Assembly (NCBI GenBank): GCA_038240075.1 | Contig: JBBSEC010000004.1 | Coordinates: forward strand, 1-64,000 | Direction: 5' to 3' | DNA length: 64,000 nt | Origin: DATBAK01 sp038240075 | GTDB lineage: Bacteria > Actinomycetota > Acidimicrobiia > IMCC26256 > PALSA-610 | Shown here: positions 1-9,157 of the stretch, piece by piece | Layout of the letters: each line of letters starts with the position of its first letter | Numbering within the stretch: the stretch's first letter is position 1 | Program-made: the position numbers and the translations under genes | Notes under the pieces: model-generated | The model's database searches: none | Seen by the model: the letters and a program-made list of their open reading frames with translations, nothing else | Told to the model about the DNA's origin: nothing

Positions 1-50
1 ACCCCGCGTCTCGCGCCACGGTGCGAATGTACCGGTCCGCGCCCGGCAGT

Positions 51-110
51 GGCCGCGTCAGGGGCCGCGTCAGGGGCCGCGTCAGGGGCCGCGTCAGGGG
101 CCGCGTCAGA
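51..110. repeat. Five tandem copies of a 12-bp unit
   Basis: The unit GGCCGCGTCAGG occurs five times head to tail without spacers; only the last base of the fifth copy differs. The array runs over the 3' end of the double-TetR gene, whose TGA stop (106-108, minus strand) lies in the last unit. A 12-bp period keeps frame, so copy number could change without touching the coding part. Read on the minus strand it lies in the 3' untranslated region. Confidence 0.9.
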
Positions 111-1341
111 TAGGTGTGACCGGAGTGAGCAGCGGTCGGAGCACGAGCCTCCAGTCGATGCCCGACGTTCCCGGCGCGACCTGATCGACGAACGTGATGC
201 CGAGGGGGATGACCTGCGCGAAGCGCGCGATGAGGTCGAGGCGGCGGCGCTCGGCATCGGTCCGCGCACCGAGCAGGTCGAGGTACTCGCCGATCGCGGC
301 CTCCTGCACCCGGTCGAGCGTGCGCGCCAGACCGTCGCGATGGCGGGCTGCGAGTTGCGCCTCGATCCTGAACCGGCGCCATTCGCGCCGGGGCGCGCTC
401 AGGTAGCCCCCGACGACCCGCGCGGTGGCCGACCCGGGGTCCGCGTCGGTGAACGTGTGACTGTTCGCAGTGAGGTCGTCACTGAACCGCCGTGTGAGCA
501 GGGTCTGGACGGCGTCTTGGAGGAGGTCGTCCTTGGTGCGGTAGCGCGCGTAGATCGATCCCGACGTCAGACCGGCACGGCGGGCGATTCGCGTCGCGCT
601 CGCGCGTTCGAAGCCGACGCGCGCGACGATCAGGGCGACCGAGTCGATGAGCGCGTCCTGACCCGCGTTCCCGGTGTCGGCGTGCACGGGCCCGACGCGG
701 TCGGGAACGAGCGCGTCGGGCCGGTGGTCATCGGGCTGCGCGAACGACCACCGCAGCGTCTTCGTGACGTAGGTCCAGTCGAGCGGGCGCCCACTCGGCA
801 GCTCGTGCAGCACGATGCCCCACACTGCCGCCAGGGTGAACGCGACCTGAGCCCGCCGCCGTTGGTCGCGCGCTCGCGGCGCGGCGTGCCAATCGGTGAG
901 CCAGGCCTGCACATCGGGAAGCACGACCTCTTCGAGCTCGTCGACGCGGCGCGCGGTCGCCAGGAACTCGATCGCGAGGAGGGTCTCGTCCGACGGCTTG
1001 CGCAGCTCCTCCAGCAGTGGATGCAGCGCGGCCGCCGGGCCCCGATCGACGAGGCCGGTGATCGCGATGTCGAGCAGGGCACGATGCCGGTCGCGCACGC
1101 GCGCCGTCCAGATCGCGGCGGCGAGCTCGCCACTGTTCTCATAACGGCTGTACAGCGCGCCCGTCGTCAGGCCGGCCCGACGCGCGACGGCACTCATCGT
1201 CAGCCGGTCGACGCCGACCGCGACGATTTCCGCCGATCCCGCGTCGAGCAGCACTTCGTCGTTGCGGAGAGACGAAGCCGATCGTTGGCGGGTCACCTCA
1301 CTGAGCCCGGCACCGGGCGATTCTGACAGTTCCGACCGCAC
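106..1341 (-). CDS. Fused double TetR-type transcriptional regulator
   Basis: About 411 residues with two complete TetR-like N-terminal DNA-binding units in one chain. The first helix-turn-helix reads TMSAVARRAGLTTGALYSRY and the second ASATRIARRAGLTSGSIYARY about 195 residues later, each followed by a helical ligand-domain-like stretch. TetR proteins are normally about 200 residues and act as dimers; this looks like a covalent pseudodimer. The start is uncertain: GTG at 1341 or GTG at 1296, which begins closer to the first TetR helix. Neither has a strong ribosome-binding site. The gene diverges from a BTAD regulator, with a perfect palindrome between them, so autoregulation and control of the neighbour are likely (inference). 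Confidence 0.85.
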   Translation of the reverse strand: MRSELSESPGAGLSEVTRQRSASSLRNDEVLLDAGSAEIVAVGVDRLTMSAVARRAGLTTGALYSRYENSGELAAAIWTARVRDRHRALLDIAITGLVDRGPAAALHPLLEELRKPSDETLLAIEFLATARRVDELEEVVLPDVQAWLTDWHAAPRARDQRRRAQVAFTLAAVWGIVLHELPSGRPLDWTYVTKTLRWSFAQPDDHRPDALVPDRVGPVHADTGNAGQDALIDSVALIVARVGFERASATRIARRAGLTSGSIYARYRTKDDLLQDAVQTLLTRRFSDDLTANSHTFTDADPGSATARVVGGYLSAPRREWRRFRIEAQLAARHRDGLARTLDRVQEAAIGEYLDLLGARTDAERRRLDLIARFAQVIPLGITFVDQVAPGTSGIDWRLVLRPLLTPVTPI

Positions 1342-1408
1342 CGCGCGGTCAGCGGCCGGCTTGTCACTGGCAGTCGTCGGACTGGCCCCACACGCCCCAT
1401 ATCCCCCG

Positions 1409-1436
1409 TTGACCTCGCTGTTGTAGGTCCTACAAT
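1409..1436 (+). promoter_or_regulatory. Promoter with embedded palindromic operator
   Basis: TTGACC (1409-1414) and TACAAT (1431-1436) are separated by 16 bp, a good -35/-10 pair for the rightward gene. The perfect dyad TTGTAGGTCCTACAA (7-bp arms, 1-bp centre) covers 1421-1435, filling the spacer and overlapping the -10 box. It lies between a divergent TetR-type gene and the regulator it faces, as expected for a TetR repressor site. Binding there would block RNA polymerase. The predicted transcript start near 1443 favours the GTG at 1475 as the start of the downstream gene. Confidence 0.7.
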
Positions 1437-1474
1437 TCTTGGGTCCGGTGATCGCGCTGGCGCGAGACGAGGAC

Positions 1475-3577
1475 GTGGGGACGATCAGCAAACACTTCAG
1501 CATCCTTGGGGACCTGTCGGTCACCGTCGAAGGAGAACCCCGTCCGATCACGGCCGGGAAGCAGCGCGCGGCCCTCGTGCTCCTGCTGCTCTCCCCGAAC
1601 CGGACGGTGAGCACGGCCGCGCTCATCGACGGCATCTGGGGCGGCGATCTCCCGCAACACCCCGACACCGCGCTGCAAATCGTCATCTCCCGGCTGCGCG
1701 GCTGCCTCGGGCCCGCGGCGCCGTGCATCGTGTCGAACCCTTCGGGATACCGGATCGAGGTCGGCGACGACGACGTCGACGTCGCGCTCGCGCAGTCGGC
1801 GTGTGCCTCCGGCCGCCGGCTGCTCGACGACAACGATCCCAACCGCGCCGCCGAAGTGCTTGGCCACGCGTTGACGCGGTGGACCTCGGACCCGCTCTCC
1901 GACCTGGCTGCGTTTCCCTTTTGCCACGCCGCGCGCAACCGGCTCCGCGAGCTCGAGCTCTCGATCTACGAGCTGCGCAACGACGCGCTCCTCGCGGCCG
2001 GACGTCACATCGACCTGCTCGACACAATCGACGAGTGGATCACGAGCGAGCCGTGGCGCGAACGGCTGCGGGCCCAGCAGGTCCTCGCGCTGTACCGGAG
2101 CGGCCGGCAGGTCGACGCGCTGCGCGCGTACGACGCGTATCGCGACCGCCTGGTCGACGAGCTCGGTGTCGATCCGAGCCGCGATCTGTGCGAGCTGCAT
2201 CGCGATGTCCTGACCCACGCGCCGGTGCTCGCGTGCCGGGGAACGCAGCTCGAGTCACGCATTCCCCTGTGGACGTCGCTGTCGTTGCCGTTCGTCGGTC
2301 GGGCTGACGAGCAGGAGCTCATCTTCGCCCGCATCCGCGAGGTCTTTGCCGGCCAGCCGATGATGGTGCTCGTCGAGGGCGAGCCCGGAATCGGGAAGAC
2401 GCGGCTCATTCTCGAAGTCGCCCGGCGCGTGCAGGACGACGCCATCCTCTTGTCGGCGACGGCCAACGACAGCATGACGCCGGCCGTCGTCGGCCTCGCA
2501 CGCGCGATCGTCGCGACCATCGCCGATCTCCCCGACGACGAGTTGCGCCGCTGCCTCGGGCCCCTGGCCGGCGATCTCGCGGCCGTCGTCCCGGTGCTGC
2601 GCACGCGCTTCCCCGATCTCACGCACGCGTGCGACCTCCCCGACTCGGGCCGGGGGCCGCGACTCGTCGACGCGGTCACGTCCTGCCTCACGCAGCTCTC
2701 GCGTCGGGCGCCGATCGTGCTCCTCCTCGACGATCTGCAGCGAGCGGGTGCCGCGTTGCTCTTCGTGATCGGCCACTTGATGGCCGCCGACGAGCGGCCG
2801 AGGATCCTCGTTCTGGCAACGGCCCGGTCGGCCCCCACGAGTCGATCGTCGAACCTCGCCGACCTCGTGGCGGCGCTGGAGCACCGCGGCCGTCTCGAAC
2901 GCGTTCACCTCGAGGGGCTCGGCGTCACGTCGGTCGAACGGCTGCTCTGCCGGCTGGGCACGCGCGAGCCGACCAGGGAAGCACGGCTCCTGCACCGCAC
3001 GACCGACGGACATCCGTTCTTCCTCAACGAGATCCTCCAAGCAGGCGATTGGCAGCGCGCGCTCATCGACCCACCGCCCAGCGTGCGCGAGTTCGTCCGG
3101 CGCCGCGTCCACGCGCTCGGCGACGCCTCGGAGGGCATCCTCCTCGACGCGGCCGGTCTCGGGATTGCCTTCGACATCGCCCTGCTCGGCGACATCGCCG
3201 ACGTTCCGCGCGCGACGACCGCGGCTTTGATCGACGGGGCCGTCACGGCCGGCATCCTGCGCACCGTCGGGAAGAACACGTTCACGTTCGTGCACGAGAT
3301 CTGCCGCCGCGCACTCATCGACAGCCTCGACTCCGACGCCCGCGCCCGGCTGCATCACCGGATCGCCACCGTGCTCGAGCGGCACGGTCTGCCCGCCGCG
3401 GTGCTCGCGCTCCACTGGCGTCTCGTGCCAGGACCCGAAGCCGAGGAGCGCGCACTCCGCTACGGGGAGACGGCGGGCGACGCGCTGCTCGACCTCGACC
3501 TCATCGCCGGCTCGATGTGCGATCTCACCACCACCGGCGCCGACCGCCGGACGCTCAACTCGCACGCACCTCGCTGA
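1475..3577 (+). CDS. BTAD (SARP-type) regulator with AAA ATPase domain
   Basis: About 700 residues. The N-terminus (FSILGDLSVTVEG onward) is an OmpR-like winged helix, followed by the bacterial transcriptional activation domain (WRERLRAQQVLALYRSGRQVDALRAYD) and an AAA domain with Walker A GEPGIGKT. Such regulators activate operons in actinobacteria. The usual long TPR tail is missing: the protein ends soon after the ATPase helical domain in a low-similarity stretch, so it may be C-terminally shortened. The start is GTG 1475, just downstream of the predicted transcript start; TTG 1439 and GTG 1448 are alternatives. Its 3' end overlaps the convergent small membrane protein by 23 nt. Confidence 0.85.
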   Translation: MGTISKHFSILGDLSVTVEGEPRPITAGKQRAALVLLLLSPNRTVSTAALIDGIWGGDLPQHPDTALQIVISRLRGCLGPAAPCIVSNPSGYRIEVGDDDVDVALAQSACASGRRLLDDNDPNRAAEVLGHALTRWTSDPLSDLAAFPFCHAARNRLRELELSIYELRNDALLAAGRHIDLLDTIDEWITSEPWRERLRAQQVLALYRSGRQVDALRAYDAYRDRLVDELGVDPSRDLCELHRDVLTHAPVLACRGTQLESRIPLWTSLSLPFVGRADEQELIFARIREVFAGQPMMVLVEGEPGIGKTRLILEVARRVQDDAILLSATANDSMTPAVVGLARAIVATIADLPDDELRRCLGPLAGDLAAVVPVLRTRFPDLTHACDLPDSGRGPRLVDAVTSCLTQLSRRAPIVLLLDDLQRAGAALLFVIGHLMAADERPRILVLATARSAPTSRSSNLADLVAALEHRGRLERVHLEGLGVTSVERLLCRLGTREPTREARLLHRTTDGHPFFLNEILQAGDWQRALIDPPPSVREFVRRRVHALGDASEGILLDAAGLGIAFDIALLGDIADVPRATTAALIDGAVTAGILRTVGKNTFTFVHEICRRALIDSLDSDARARLHHRIATVLERHGLPAAVLALHWRLVPGPEAEERALRYGETAGDALLDLDLIAGSMCDLTTTGADRRTLNSHAPR

Positions 3578-3845
3578 GGGGCTGCGCGCTGGTCGAGTGA
3601 GCCTGCGACTGCGCGGGTTGCGGCTCCTCGTCCCACGCGCTCGCCGTGACGATGCAGAGCGCCGCGGCGTTCGCCGTGAACATCACTCCCCCGACGAGCA
3701 TCCCCACCTCGGTCGCGCGGCCGAGCCCTCCGAGCGGTCGCACCAAGGCGGCACTCAGGATCCCGAAGAACACTCCGGAGATCATGGGAAATGCGACCAT
3801 TGCGCGCGCCATCAGCGCGCGTTGCCCCCGTCTCTCCAGCCCCAT
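3555..3845 (-). CDS. Small two-helix membrane protein
   Basis: About 96 residues from ATG 3845. Two hydrophobic segments are visible: roughly residues 10-40 (ALMARAMVAFPMISGVFFGI, followed by LSAAL) and 50-75 (GMLVGGVMFTANAAALCIV), with a charged linker and a short polar tail ending SEVRAS. I do not recognise the family. An upstream in-frame extension to 3995 exists but reads like non-coding sequence and would collide with the divergent heparinase-like gene. The stop lies inside the end of the BTAD regulator gene. Confidence 0.55.
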   Translation of the reverse strand: MGLERRGQRALMARAMVAFPMISGVFFGILSAALVRPLGGLGRATEVGMLVGGVMFTANAAALCIVTASAWDEEPQPAQSQAHSTSAQPLSEVRAS

Positions 3846-3946
3846 CGCGAGAGTGTTACGGACCCCGCTTTCGCTCGGCTTTCGTTTCCCAACCCGCTCA
3901 GGCCTTACGCGAGACTCGGCAGCCACGGACGGGGAGCGAGCCGGTG

Positions 3947-6460
3947 ATGAGGCGACGGGTGCTGGGGTGCTTCGGGCTGAGCGTCGGCGTGGCACTCACG
4001 ACGGCGGGATGGATCGCGACACCGTCGGGTGCCGCCGCGGCCCGGTCCACCACGCGGTCGCCCGCCGGCCGCGGACCGGTCGCCGATGTGAGCGACCTCA
4101 GCCCGGCCCGGCCGCGGATCCTGCTGCGGTCGGCCGACATCGCGGTCGTCGAGGGTCGGCTCGGCCGTGCTCCCTATGCGACGCTGTTCGAACGCATGGA
4201 CACGCAGATCTCGCAGGCTCCACCGCCGTCGGCGGCCGACCAGGCCGATTGCGGGCTCACCGTCAACATCGCGCGCGAGGAGGCCAAGGCCCGCGCCGCG
4301 AAGGACCTTGCCTTCATGTACACGGTCGACCGCCTCTGGGACCCGACGACCGCGCGGGTCGTCGAGGCGACCGCCGCGCAGCGGCAGGCGGTCGGCGATC
4401 TCGCGCGTGACTATCTCGTCGACATGTGCACGACCAGCCGGACCCACATCCAACCCGACCGCGACATCAACACGTCGAACGAGATGATCCAGATGGCCAC
4501 CGCGTTCGACACCCTCGCCGGCGGCCACTACCGCTTTCACGCGTCCGAGGCGGTCATCGTCGGCAACCTCGAGCGGTGGACCGCGCAGTTCTACGCCGAC
4601 TACCGACCGCTGCTCCAGTTCCTCACGAACAACCACCTCGCCAAGGGTGCGGCGTCGATCGGCACCGTCGCGATCGCGCTGGCGGGTGCTCCCGGAGTCG
4701 ACGACGCGCAGCTCGACACCTGGCTCGACTTCGCAATGACGAACGCGCAGCTCGTCGTCCGGTACACCGAGGGCTCGGGCGACGGCACCTACGGCGAAGG
4801 CCCCTTCTACTGGCGCTACGCATCACAGAACGTGGTGCCCTTCGCCCGCGCGTACGACGCGGTTGCGCACGGCCGGAGCTGGCAGACGCAGGGCGGCACC
4901 GTCGTCGACGACATCTGGACCTCGAAGTGGTTCACCGCCATCGGGCGCTGGGAGCTCGACATGACCCGTCCCGACGGGACGCTCGCCCCGTTCGACGACA
5001 GCAACGTCGACGACGCCTATTACTTCGGCGCGTTGCCGTCGACGGCGCCCGACGCCGGCGCGTACGCGTGGCGCTGGGCCACGGCCGCGTCGACGAGCGC
5101 TTCGGTTCCGTACGAGAGCAACGGCGACGTCGATCTGGCCGCCGACGAGATCGTGACGTTCGACGACACCGTGCACGCGGCGCCGCCGTCGGGATCGCCG
5201 AACCGGCTGCAGGGCGAAGGCGGCGACCTCGCGTTCCGCAGTGGCTGGGGCACCAACGCGGTGGTTGCGTTCGTGCAGGCGGAGCACGGCGGCTCGCGCG
5301 GGTTCGGCCGCGCGCCGGGTACGCCGGGAATTCCGTTCGCGGCGGTGCACGACCACGCGGACCCGGGCGCGTTCCAACTCGACGCGTACGGCGAGCGCCT
5401 GCTCCTCGATCCCGGCTACATCAACTACACGTGGACCCTGCACGGCGCGCTCTCCAACCCGAGCGCCGACAACCTCGTGCTGGTCGGTCCGGCCGTCGAC
5501 CCCGAGTCACCGGGCGACCCCAACACCGCGTCGACAATCCGGTCGCCGCAGCTCACCGCCTTCGAGACCTCGCCAACGGCGCCCGTGCCCGTCGACGGTG
5601 AGGCGTACGTGACGAACACGCTCGATCGCAAGGGTCTGGCCGCCGCGACCGTGACGGCGAGCTACGGCCGCTCCCCCTCGTACACACCGCCGAGCCCGCT
5701 CTCCGGGCTCGACTTCGAAGAGCTGCCGACGAGCGACTCCGCGACCGTGTCCCGCCGCTTCCTGTTCATCGACAACCGGTACCTCGTGATCGCCGACACG
5801 CTCACGTCGACCGCGCCCCGCACCTACACGTGGCCCCTGCACGGCAACGGCGGCGGGACCGCGGGGATGACCACTCCGCAACCCGCGCTCAAGAGCGGCC
5901 AGCGCGAGCTCGAGCCCGCCGACGCCATTCCTGCGACGCCGTACGCCGCGAGCGGCGGCACGTTCATTCCCACCGCCGCGGGCGGCGAGTGGTCACGTCC
6001 GCTCGCGCGCGTCGACACCGGCATGGCCTTCGACGCGCCGGCCGCGCTCTCCACCCGGCTCAGCCAGGGTCTCTACGAGCAGACGCACGGCCGACTCGGC
6101 TCCGACACCGTGCTGTCGACGAGCGTGCGGGGCGCGAACGTGCGCGCCGCGTCGGTGATCTATCCGACTCCCACCAGCGTCGCGGCCCCGACGATCACGC
6201 GCCTCTCGTTCACCGGTGCGGCGGTGCTGCGCGTCGACGACCCCGCTTCGGACCACCACATCCTCATCGTGGTGCGGGCGCCGAACCAGAAGGAGCTGTA
6301 CCTTCCGTGCGCGGCGACGGGCATGCCGTCGTCGATCACCACCGACGCGGCCATCGTCGTCGTCGACGTGCACGGCAACGGGACGCCGGTCACGCGCTAC
6401 TTCGAGCAGGGCACGCACCTGACGATCTCGACACCGGGAGCGCCGGGTTCCTGTCACTGA
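3947..6460 (+). CDS. Secreted heparinase II/III-like polysaccharide lyase
   Basis: 837 residues from ATG 3947, with GGGGAG 10 nt upstream. The N-terminus RRRVLGCFGLSVGVALTTAG followed by an Ala-rich stretch is a signal peptide. The middle (about 60-400) is helical and carries NNHLAKG, YGEGPFYWRYASQN and FDDSN. The C-terminal beta part has AVHDHADPGAFQLDAYGERL and LLLDPGYINYTW, the pattern of the heparinase II/III C-terminal domain, where a His helps bind or cleave uronic-acid polysaccharide. The substrate cannot be inferred. It stands alone, without transport or other lyase genes, and its stop overlaps the convergent LLM oxidoreductase gene by 7 nt. Confidence 0.75.
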   Translation: MRRRVLGCFGLSVGVALTTAGWIATPSGAAAARSTTRSPAGRGPVADVSDLSPARPRILLRSADIAVVEGRLGRAPYATLFERMDTQISQAPPPSAADQADCGLTVNIAREEAKARAAKDLAFMYTVDRLWDPTTARVVEATAAQRQAVGDLARDYLVDMCTTSRTHIQPDRDINTSNEMIQMATAFDTLAGGHYRFHASEAVIVGNLERWTAQFYADYRPLLQFLTNNHLAKGAASIGTVAIALAGAPGVDDAQLDTWLDFAMTNAQLVVRYTEGSGDGTYGEGPFYWRYASQNVVPFARAYDAVAHGRSWQTQGGTVVDDIWTSKWFTAIGRWELDMTRPDGTLAPFDDSNVDDAYYFGALPSTAPDAGAYAWRWATAASTSASVPYESNGDVDLAADEIVTFDDTVHAAPPSGSPNRLQGEGGDLAFRSGWGTNAVVAFVQAEHGGSRGFGRAPGTPGIPFAAVHDHADPGAFQLDAYGERLLLDPGYINYTWTLHGALSNPSADNLVLVGPAVDPESPGDPNTASTIRSPQLTAFETSPTAPVPVDGEAYVTNTLDRKGLAAATVTASYGRSPSYTPPSPLSGLDFEELPTSDSATVSRRFLFIDNRYLVIADTLTSTAPRTYTWPLHGNGGGTAGMTTPQPALKSGQRELEPADAIPATPYAASGGTFIPTAAGGEWSRPLARVDTGMAFDAPAALSTRLSQGLYEQTHGRLGSDTVLSTSVRGANVRAASVIYPTPTSVAAPTITRLSFTGAAVLRVDDPASDHHILIVVRAPNQKELYLPCAATGMPSSITTDAAIVVVDVHGNGTPVTRYFEQGTHLTISTPGAPGSCH

Positions 6461-7482
6461 CTCCGTTCACGCAGGGCCGGCAGGAGCTCCTGCGTCAGCA
6501 ACTGCTCGGCGGTGCGCGCGTGGTCGCGGTCGGAGCGGAAGCTGGCACCAGTGACGACGAAGCGGTCGATGCCGAGGGCGGCCAGCGCCCGGAGCCGCTC
6601 CTCGCACACGGCGGGCGCGCCGACCACGGCGAAGCGGTCGACAAAATCGGGCGTCACCTTCAGCGCGGCGGTGTGCGCCGCGGCGTTGCTGAGGTGCTGA
6701 TTGCTGTCGTAGGTGCGGCCCACCTCGGCGACGACGGCCCGGTCGGCTTCGGCGAGCCCCGCGCCGGTCGAGCCCGGCATCGACGAGAAGTGCGCGAAGG
6801 CCGCGACGGCTCCGCTGATCAGACCGCGGGCGATGTCGAGGTCGGGGTGGCAGCCGACGTTGACGTACGCACCGAACGAGATCGTCGACGGGTCGCGTCC
6901 CGCGGTGCTCGCGGCCGCACGGGCGAGATCGATGGCCCACGCGACGCGGTCGGGATCGGCGCCCACCGCAAGGGTCACATTCTCGGCGATGCGCGCGGCG
7001 AGCTCGATCATCCGCGGGCCCGACACCGCGATGTCGAGCGGAACCTTGGGCTGACGGCAGCGATCGAGCCACTGCAACCGGCTCGCATGCCCGTCGCAGT
7101 CGACCGTCTCGTTGGCGAGATAGGTCTGGACGTCGGTGACCGAGGCGATGAATTGCGCCACCGGCATTGGCTTGCGCCCGAGATGGAACAGCGCGGTGTC
7201 GCCGCGGCCGATACCGAGCACGAACCGCCCGCCCGAGGTCTCCTGAACGGTCGCGGCCACGTTGGCGAGCGCGGCGGGATGGCGGGTGTAGGAGTTGGTG
7301 ACACCGGTCGCGAACCGCAGGCGCTCCGTCACGGTCGCCGCCAGCGCGACAGCCACGAACGGATCGCCGACGAGGTTCTGTGAGTCGGTGAAGGTGATGC
7401 CGTCCCACCCGAGCCGCTCCGCGCGCTCGGCCTGCGCCGTGACCATGCCGATCTCGGGGATCCGCATCGCCCACAGCTCCAT
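6454..7482 (-). CDS. LLM-class (F420-dependent type) oxidoreductase
   Basis: 342 residues of a luciferase-like TIM barrel: AERLGWDGITFTDSQ near the N-terminus, TERLRFATGVTNSYTRHPA, and ETSGGRFVLGIGRGDTA, the usual LLM signature. Actinobacterial members often use coenzyme F420 for hydride transfer; the substrate is unknown. The mRNA may be leaderless: minus-strand TATATT (7496-7491) ends 8 nt before the ATG and there is no ribosome-binding site. It converges on the heparinase-like gene and is followed 65 nt upstream by the methyltransferase gene on the same strand. Confidence 0.85.
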   Translation of the reverse strand: MELWAMRIPEIGMVTAQAERAERLGWDGITFTDSQNLVGDPFVAVALAATVTERLRFATGVTNSYTRHPAALANVAATVQETSGGRFVLGIGRGDTALFHLGRKPMPVAQFIASVTDVQTYLANETVDCDGHASRLQWLDRCRQPKVPLDIAVSGPRMIELAARIAENVTLAVGADPDRVAWAIDLARAAASTAGRDPSTISFGAYVNVGCHPDLDIARGLISGAVAAFAHFSSMPGSTGAGLAEADRAVVAEVGRTYDSNQHLSNAAAHTAALKVTPDFVDRFAVVGAPAVCEERLRALAALGIDRFVVTGASFRSDRDHARTAEQLLTQELLPALRERSQ

Positions 7483-7547
7483 GACCGACCAATATACGGA
7501 GCCGCGTGAGATCGGTCATCCCCGGATCGGGTCAACCCGTCAGTTCG

Positions 7548-8423
7548 TCAGATGGGGCGCGACGCGGAGGCGATGAGCGCGACGCCGTCGAACTCCAGGC
7601 CGTCGGCGGTCTCGAAGGCACGCGCCGACGCGTGGGCGCGCGTCCGCAATTCCGAGGCCGCGTCGGGCGTGAGCCCCGCCAGGATCGCCGAGAGCGGCCC
7701 GGCGAGTCCTGTCGTTCTCGTCCACCACTCGTCGAACGTCGCGGTGCGCATCGGAACCGACAGCTCGGTCACGACCACGTCGGAGAGGCCGGCGCCGCCG
7801 AGCATCTGCCGCAACCCGCCCGCGTCGGAGAGCGCGAACGGTTCGGGCATCCCGGGAGGCGGCACGGGCCGGCCGAGCTGCGCACTCGCCGCGTCGAGAA
7901 CGGTTCCAAGCCAGGGATTGCGATCACGTGGTCCCCAGACCGCGAGCGCGAGGCGACCGCCGGGCCGCAGCACGCGCGCGATCTCACCAGCCCCGCGCCG
8001 AGGGTCGATCGCGAACTGGAGCCCGTCGCGGCAGAGCACGATGTCGAAGCCGGCATCGGGCTCGTCGATCGCCTCGACGTCGAGGACCCGCACCGTCACG
8101 TTGACGATGCCCCGCGACCCGGCGCGGCCGGCCGCGATCTCGGTCATTTGGGCCGCGACATCCGAGAGCACGACCGACCCGGTCGCACCGACGCGCGCCG
8201 CCGCCGCGAGGCCCAGGCCACCCGCCCCGCACGCCAGCTCCAGGACGCGCTCGCCCGGATGCGGCTGCGCGCGATCCAGGAGCTGCGCGGTCACCTCCGC
8301 GTGACGGAGATCGGTGTAGTCCGCGTGCTCGCCCCACGAGGGGGCCACCGCGGCCCACATCCCGTGCAGGTGATTGCGGACCTCGGCGTCGGCCGCCGGT
8401 TGGGTTGCGGTGTTGCCGGTCAT
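7548..8423 (-). CDS. Class I SAM-dependent methyltransferase
   Basis: 291 residues. Motif I is VLELACGAGGLGLAAA (SAM binding), followed by VVLSDVAAQM (motif II), a DIVLCRDGLQF segment (motif IV) and LRPGGRLALAVWG (post-motif strand). It resembles the UbiE/UbiG group of small-molecule methyltransferases; the acceptor is not predictable. ATG 8423 has a good ribosome-binding site (CGGAGG, 7-8 nt upstream). It is divergent from the TetR gene at 8495, which is probably its regulator. Confidence 0.88.
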   Translation of the reverse strand: MTGNTATQPAADAEVRNHLHGMWAAVAPSWGEHADYTDLRHAEVTAQLLDRAQPHPGERVLELACGAGGLGLAAAARVGATGSVVLSDVAAQMTEIAAGRAGSRGIVNVTVRVLDVEAIDEPDAGFDIVLCRDGLQFAIDPRRGAGEIARVLRPGGRLALAVWGPRDRNPWLGTVLDAASAQLGRPVPPPGMPEPFALSDAGGLRQMLGGAGLSDVVVTELSVPMRTATFDEWWTRTTGLAGPLSAILAGLTPDAASELRTRAHASARAFETADGLEFDGVALIASASRPI

Positions 8424-8454
8424 CGGTGTGCCTCCGGGCGCTGGTGAACTTCGC

Positions 8455-8489
8455 TACTCGATTTGTGTAATGAATCTCTCGATAGAGTA
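8455..8489. promoter_or_regulatory. Candidate TetR operator between divergent genes
   Basis: TACTCGAT (8455-8462) and ATAGAGTA (8482-8489) form an imperfect inverted repeat (7 of 8 positions) in the 71-nt gap between the methyltransferase and TetR genes. TAGAGT at 8483-8488 could be a -10 box 6 nt before the TetR ATG, which would give a leaderless mRNA. Operator function is inferred only from position. Confidence 0.35.
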
Positions 8490-8494
8490 CCGGA

Positions 8495-9157
8495 ATGGCC
8501 GCCGCTGTCAAGGGAAACCGCGCGTACCACTCCCCGCTGCGGCGCGAGCAGGCCGCCGCGACCCGGAAACAGATCCTCGAAGCCGCGCAGACGCTGTTCG
8601 TGCAACACGGCTACCTCACGACGTCGGTCGGCGCGATCGCCGAAGAAGCCGGCGTGTCACTGAAGACGGTGTACCTCGTGTTCGAGACCAAGAGCGGCGT
8701 GCTGCGCGCGCTCTGGCAGTTCGTGCTCGTCGGCGAAGACGACGACGCTCCCGTCGCGCAACGCACATGGTTCCGCGATGTCATCGACGAGCCCGATGCC
8801 CGCCGTCAGCTGCAGCTCAACGCCCGAAACTCGCGCGTGGTCAAGCAGCGCGCCGCCGCGCTGATGAAGGTGATGCGCGACGCCGCGCAGGCCGACACCG
8901 ACCTCGGCGCGCTCTGGAGCACGATCCAGACCGAGTTCCACGCGAACCAGGGTGTCATCGTGAAGCTGATGCACGATCGCGGGGCGTTGCGTCCGCGCCT
9001 CGGGGTGAAGCGCGCCACCGACATCCTCTGGACCCTCAACCACCCCGACGTCTGGCAGCTCCTCGTCGTGGAGCGCCGTTGGTCACCGAAGCAGTACGAG
9101 CAATGGCTGGCCGACACGTCGGTGGAACAGTTGCTCGGTGAGCAACCACATCACTGA
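8495..9157 (+). CDS. TetR-family transcriptional regulator
   Basis: 220 residues. A helix-turn-helix at about residues 35-65 (ILEAAQTLFVQHGYLTTSVG, then AIAEEAGVSLKTVYLVFETK) is typical of TetR. The C-terminal part is helical and ends with repeated Trp/Gln-rich helices. It diverges from a methyltransferase gene with a dyad between them and overlaps the convergent FAD oxidoreductase gene by 7 nt. It probably represses the divergent promoter. Confidence 0.9.
   Translation: MAAAVKGNRAYHSPLRREQAAATRKQILEAAQTLFVQHGYLTTSVGAIAEEAGVSLKTVYLVFETKSGVLRALWQFVLVGEDDDAPVAQRTWFRDVIDEPDARRQLQLNARNSRVVKQRAAALMKVMRDAAQADTDLGALWSTIQTEFHANQGVIVKLMHDRGALRPRLGVKRATDILWTLNHPDVWQLLVVERRWSPKQYEQWLADTSVEQLLGEQPHH

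Noticed and set aside
51..110. CRISPR array from the tandem repeats at the window start
   Set aside because: The 12-bp units have no spacers and there are no cas genes.
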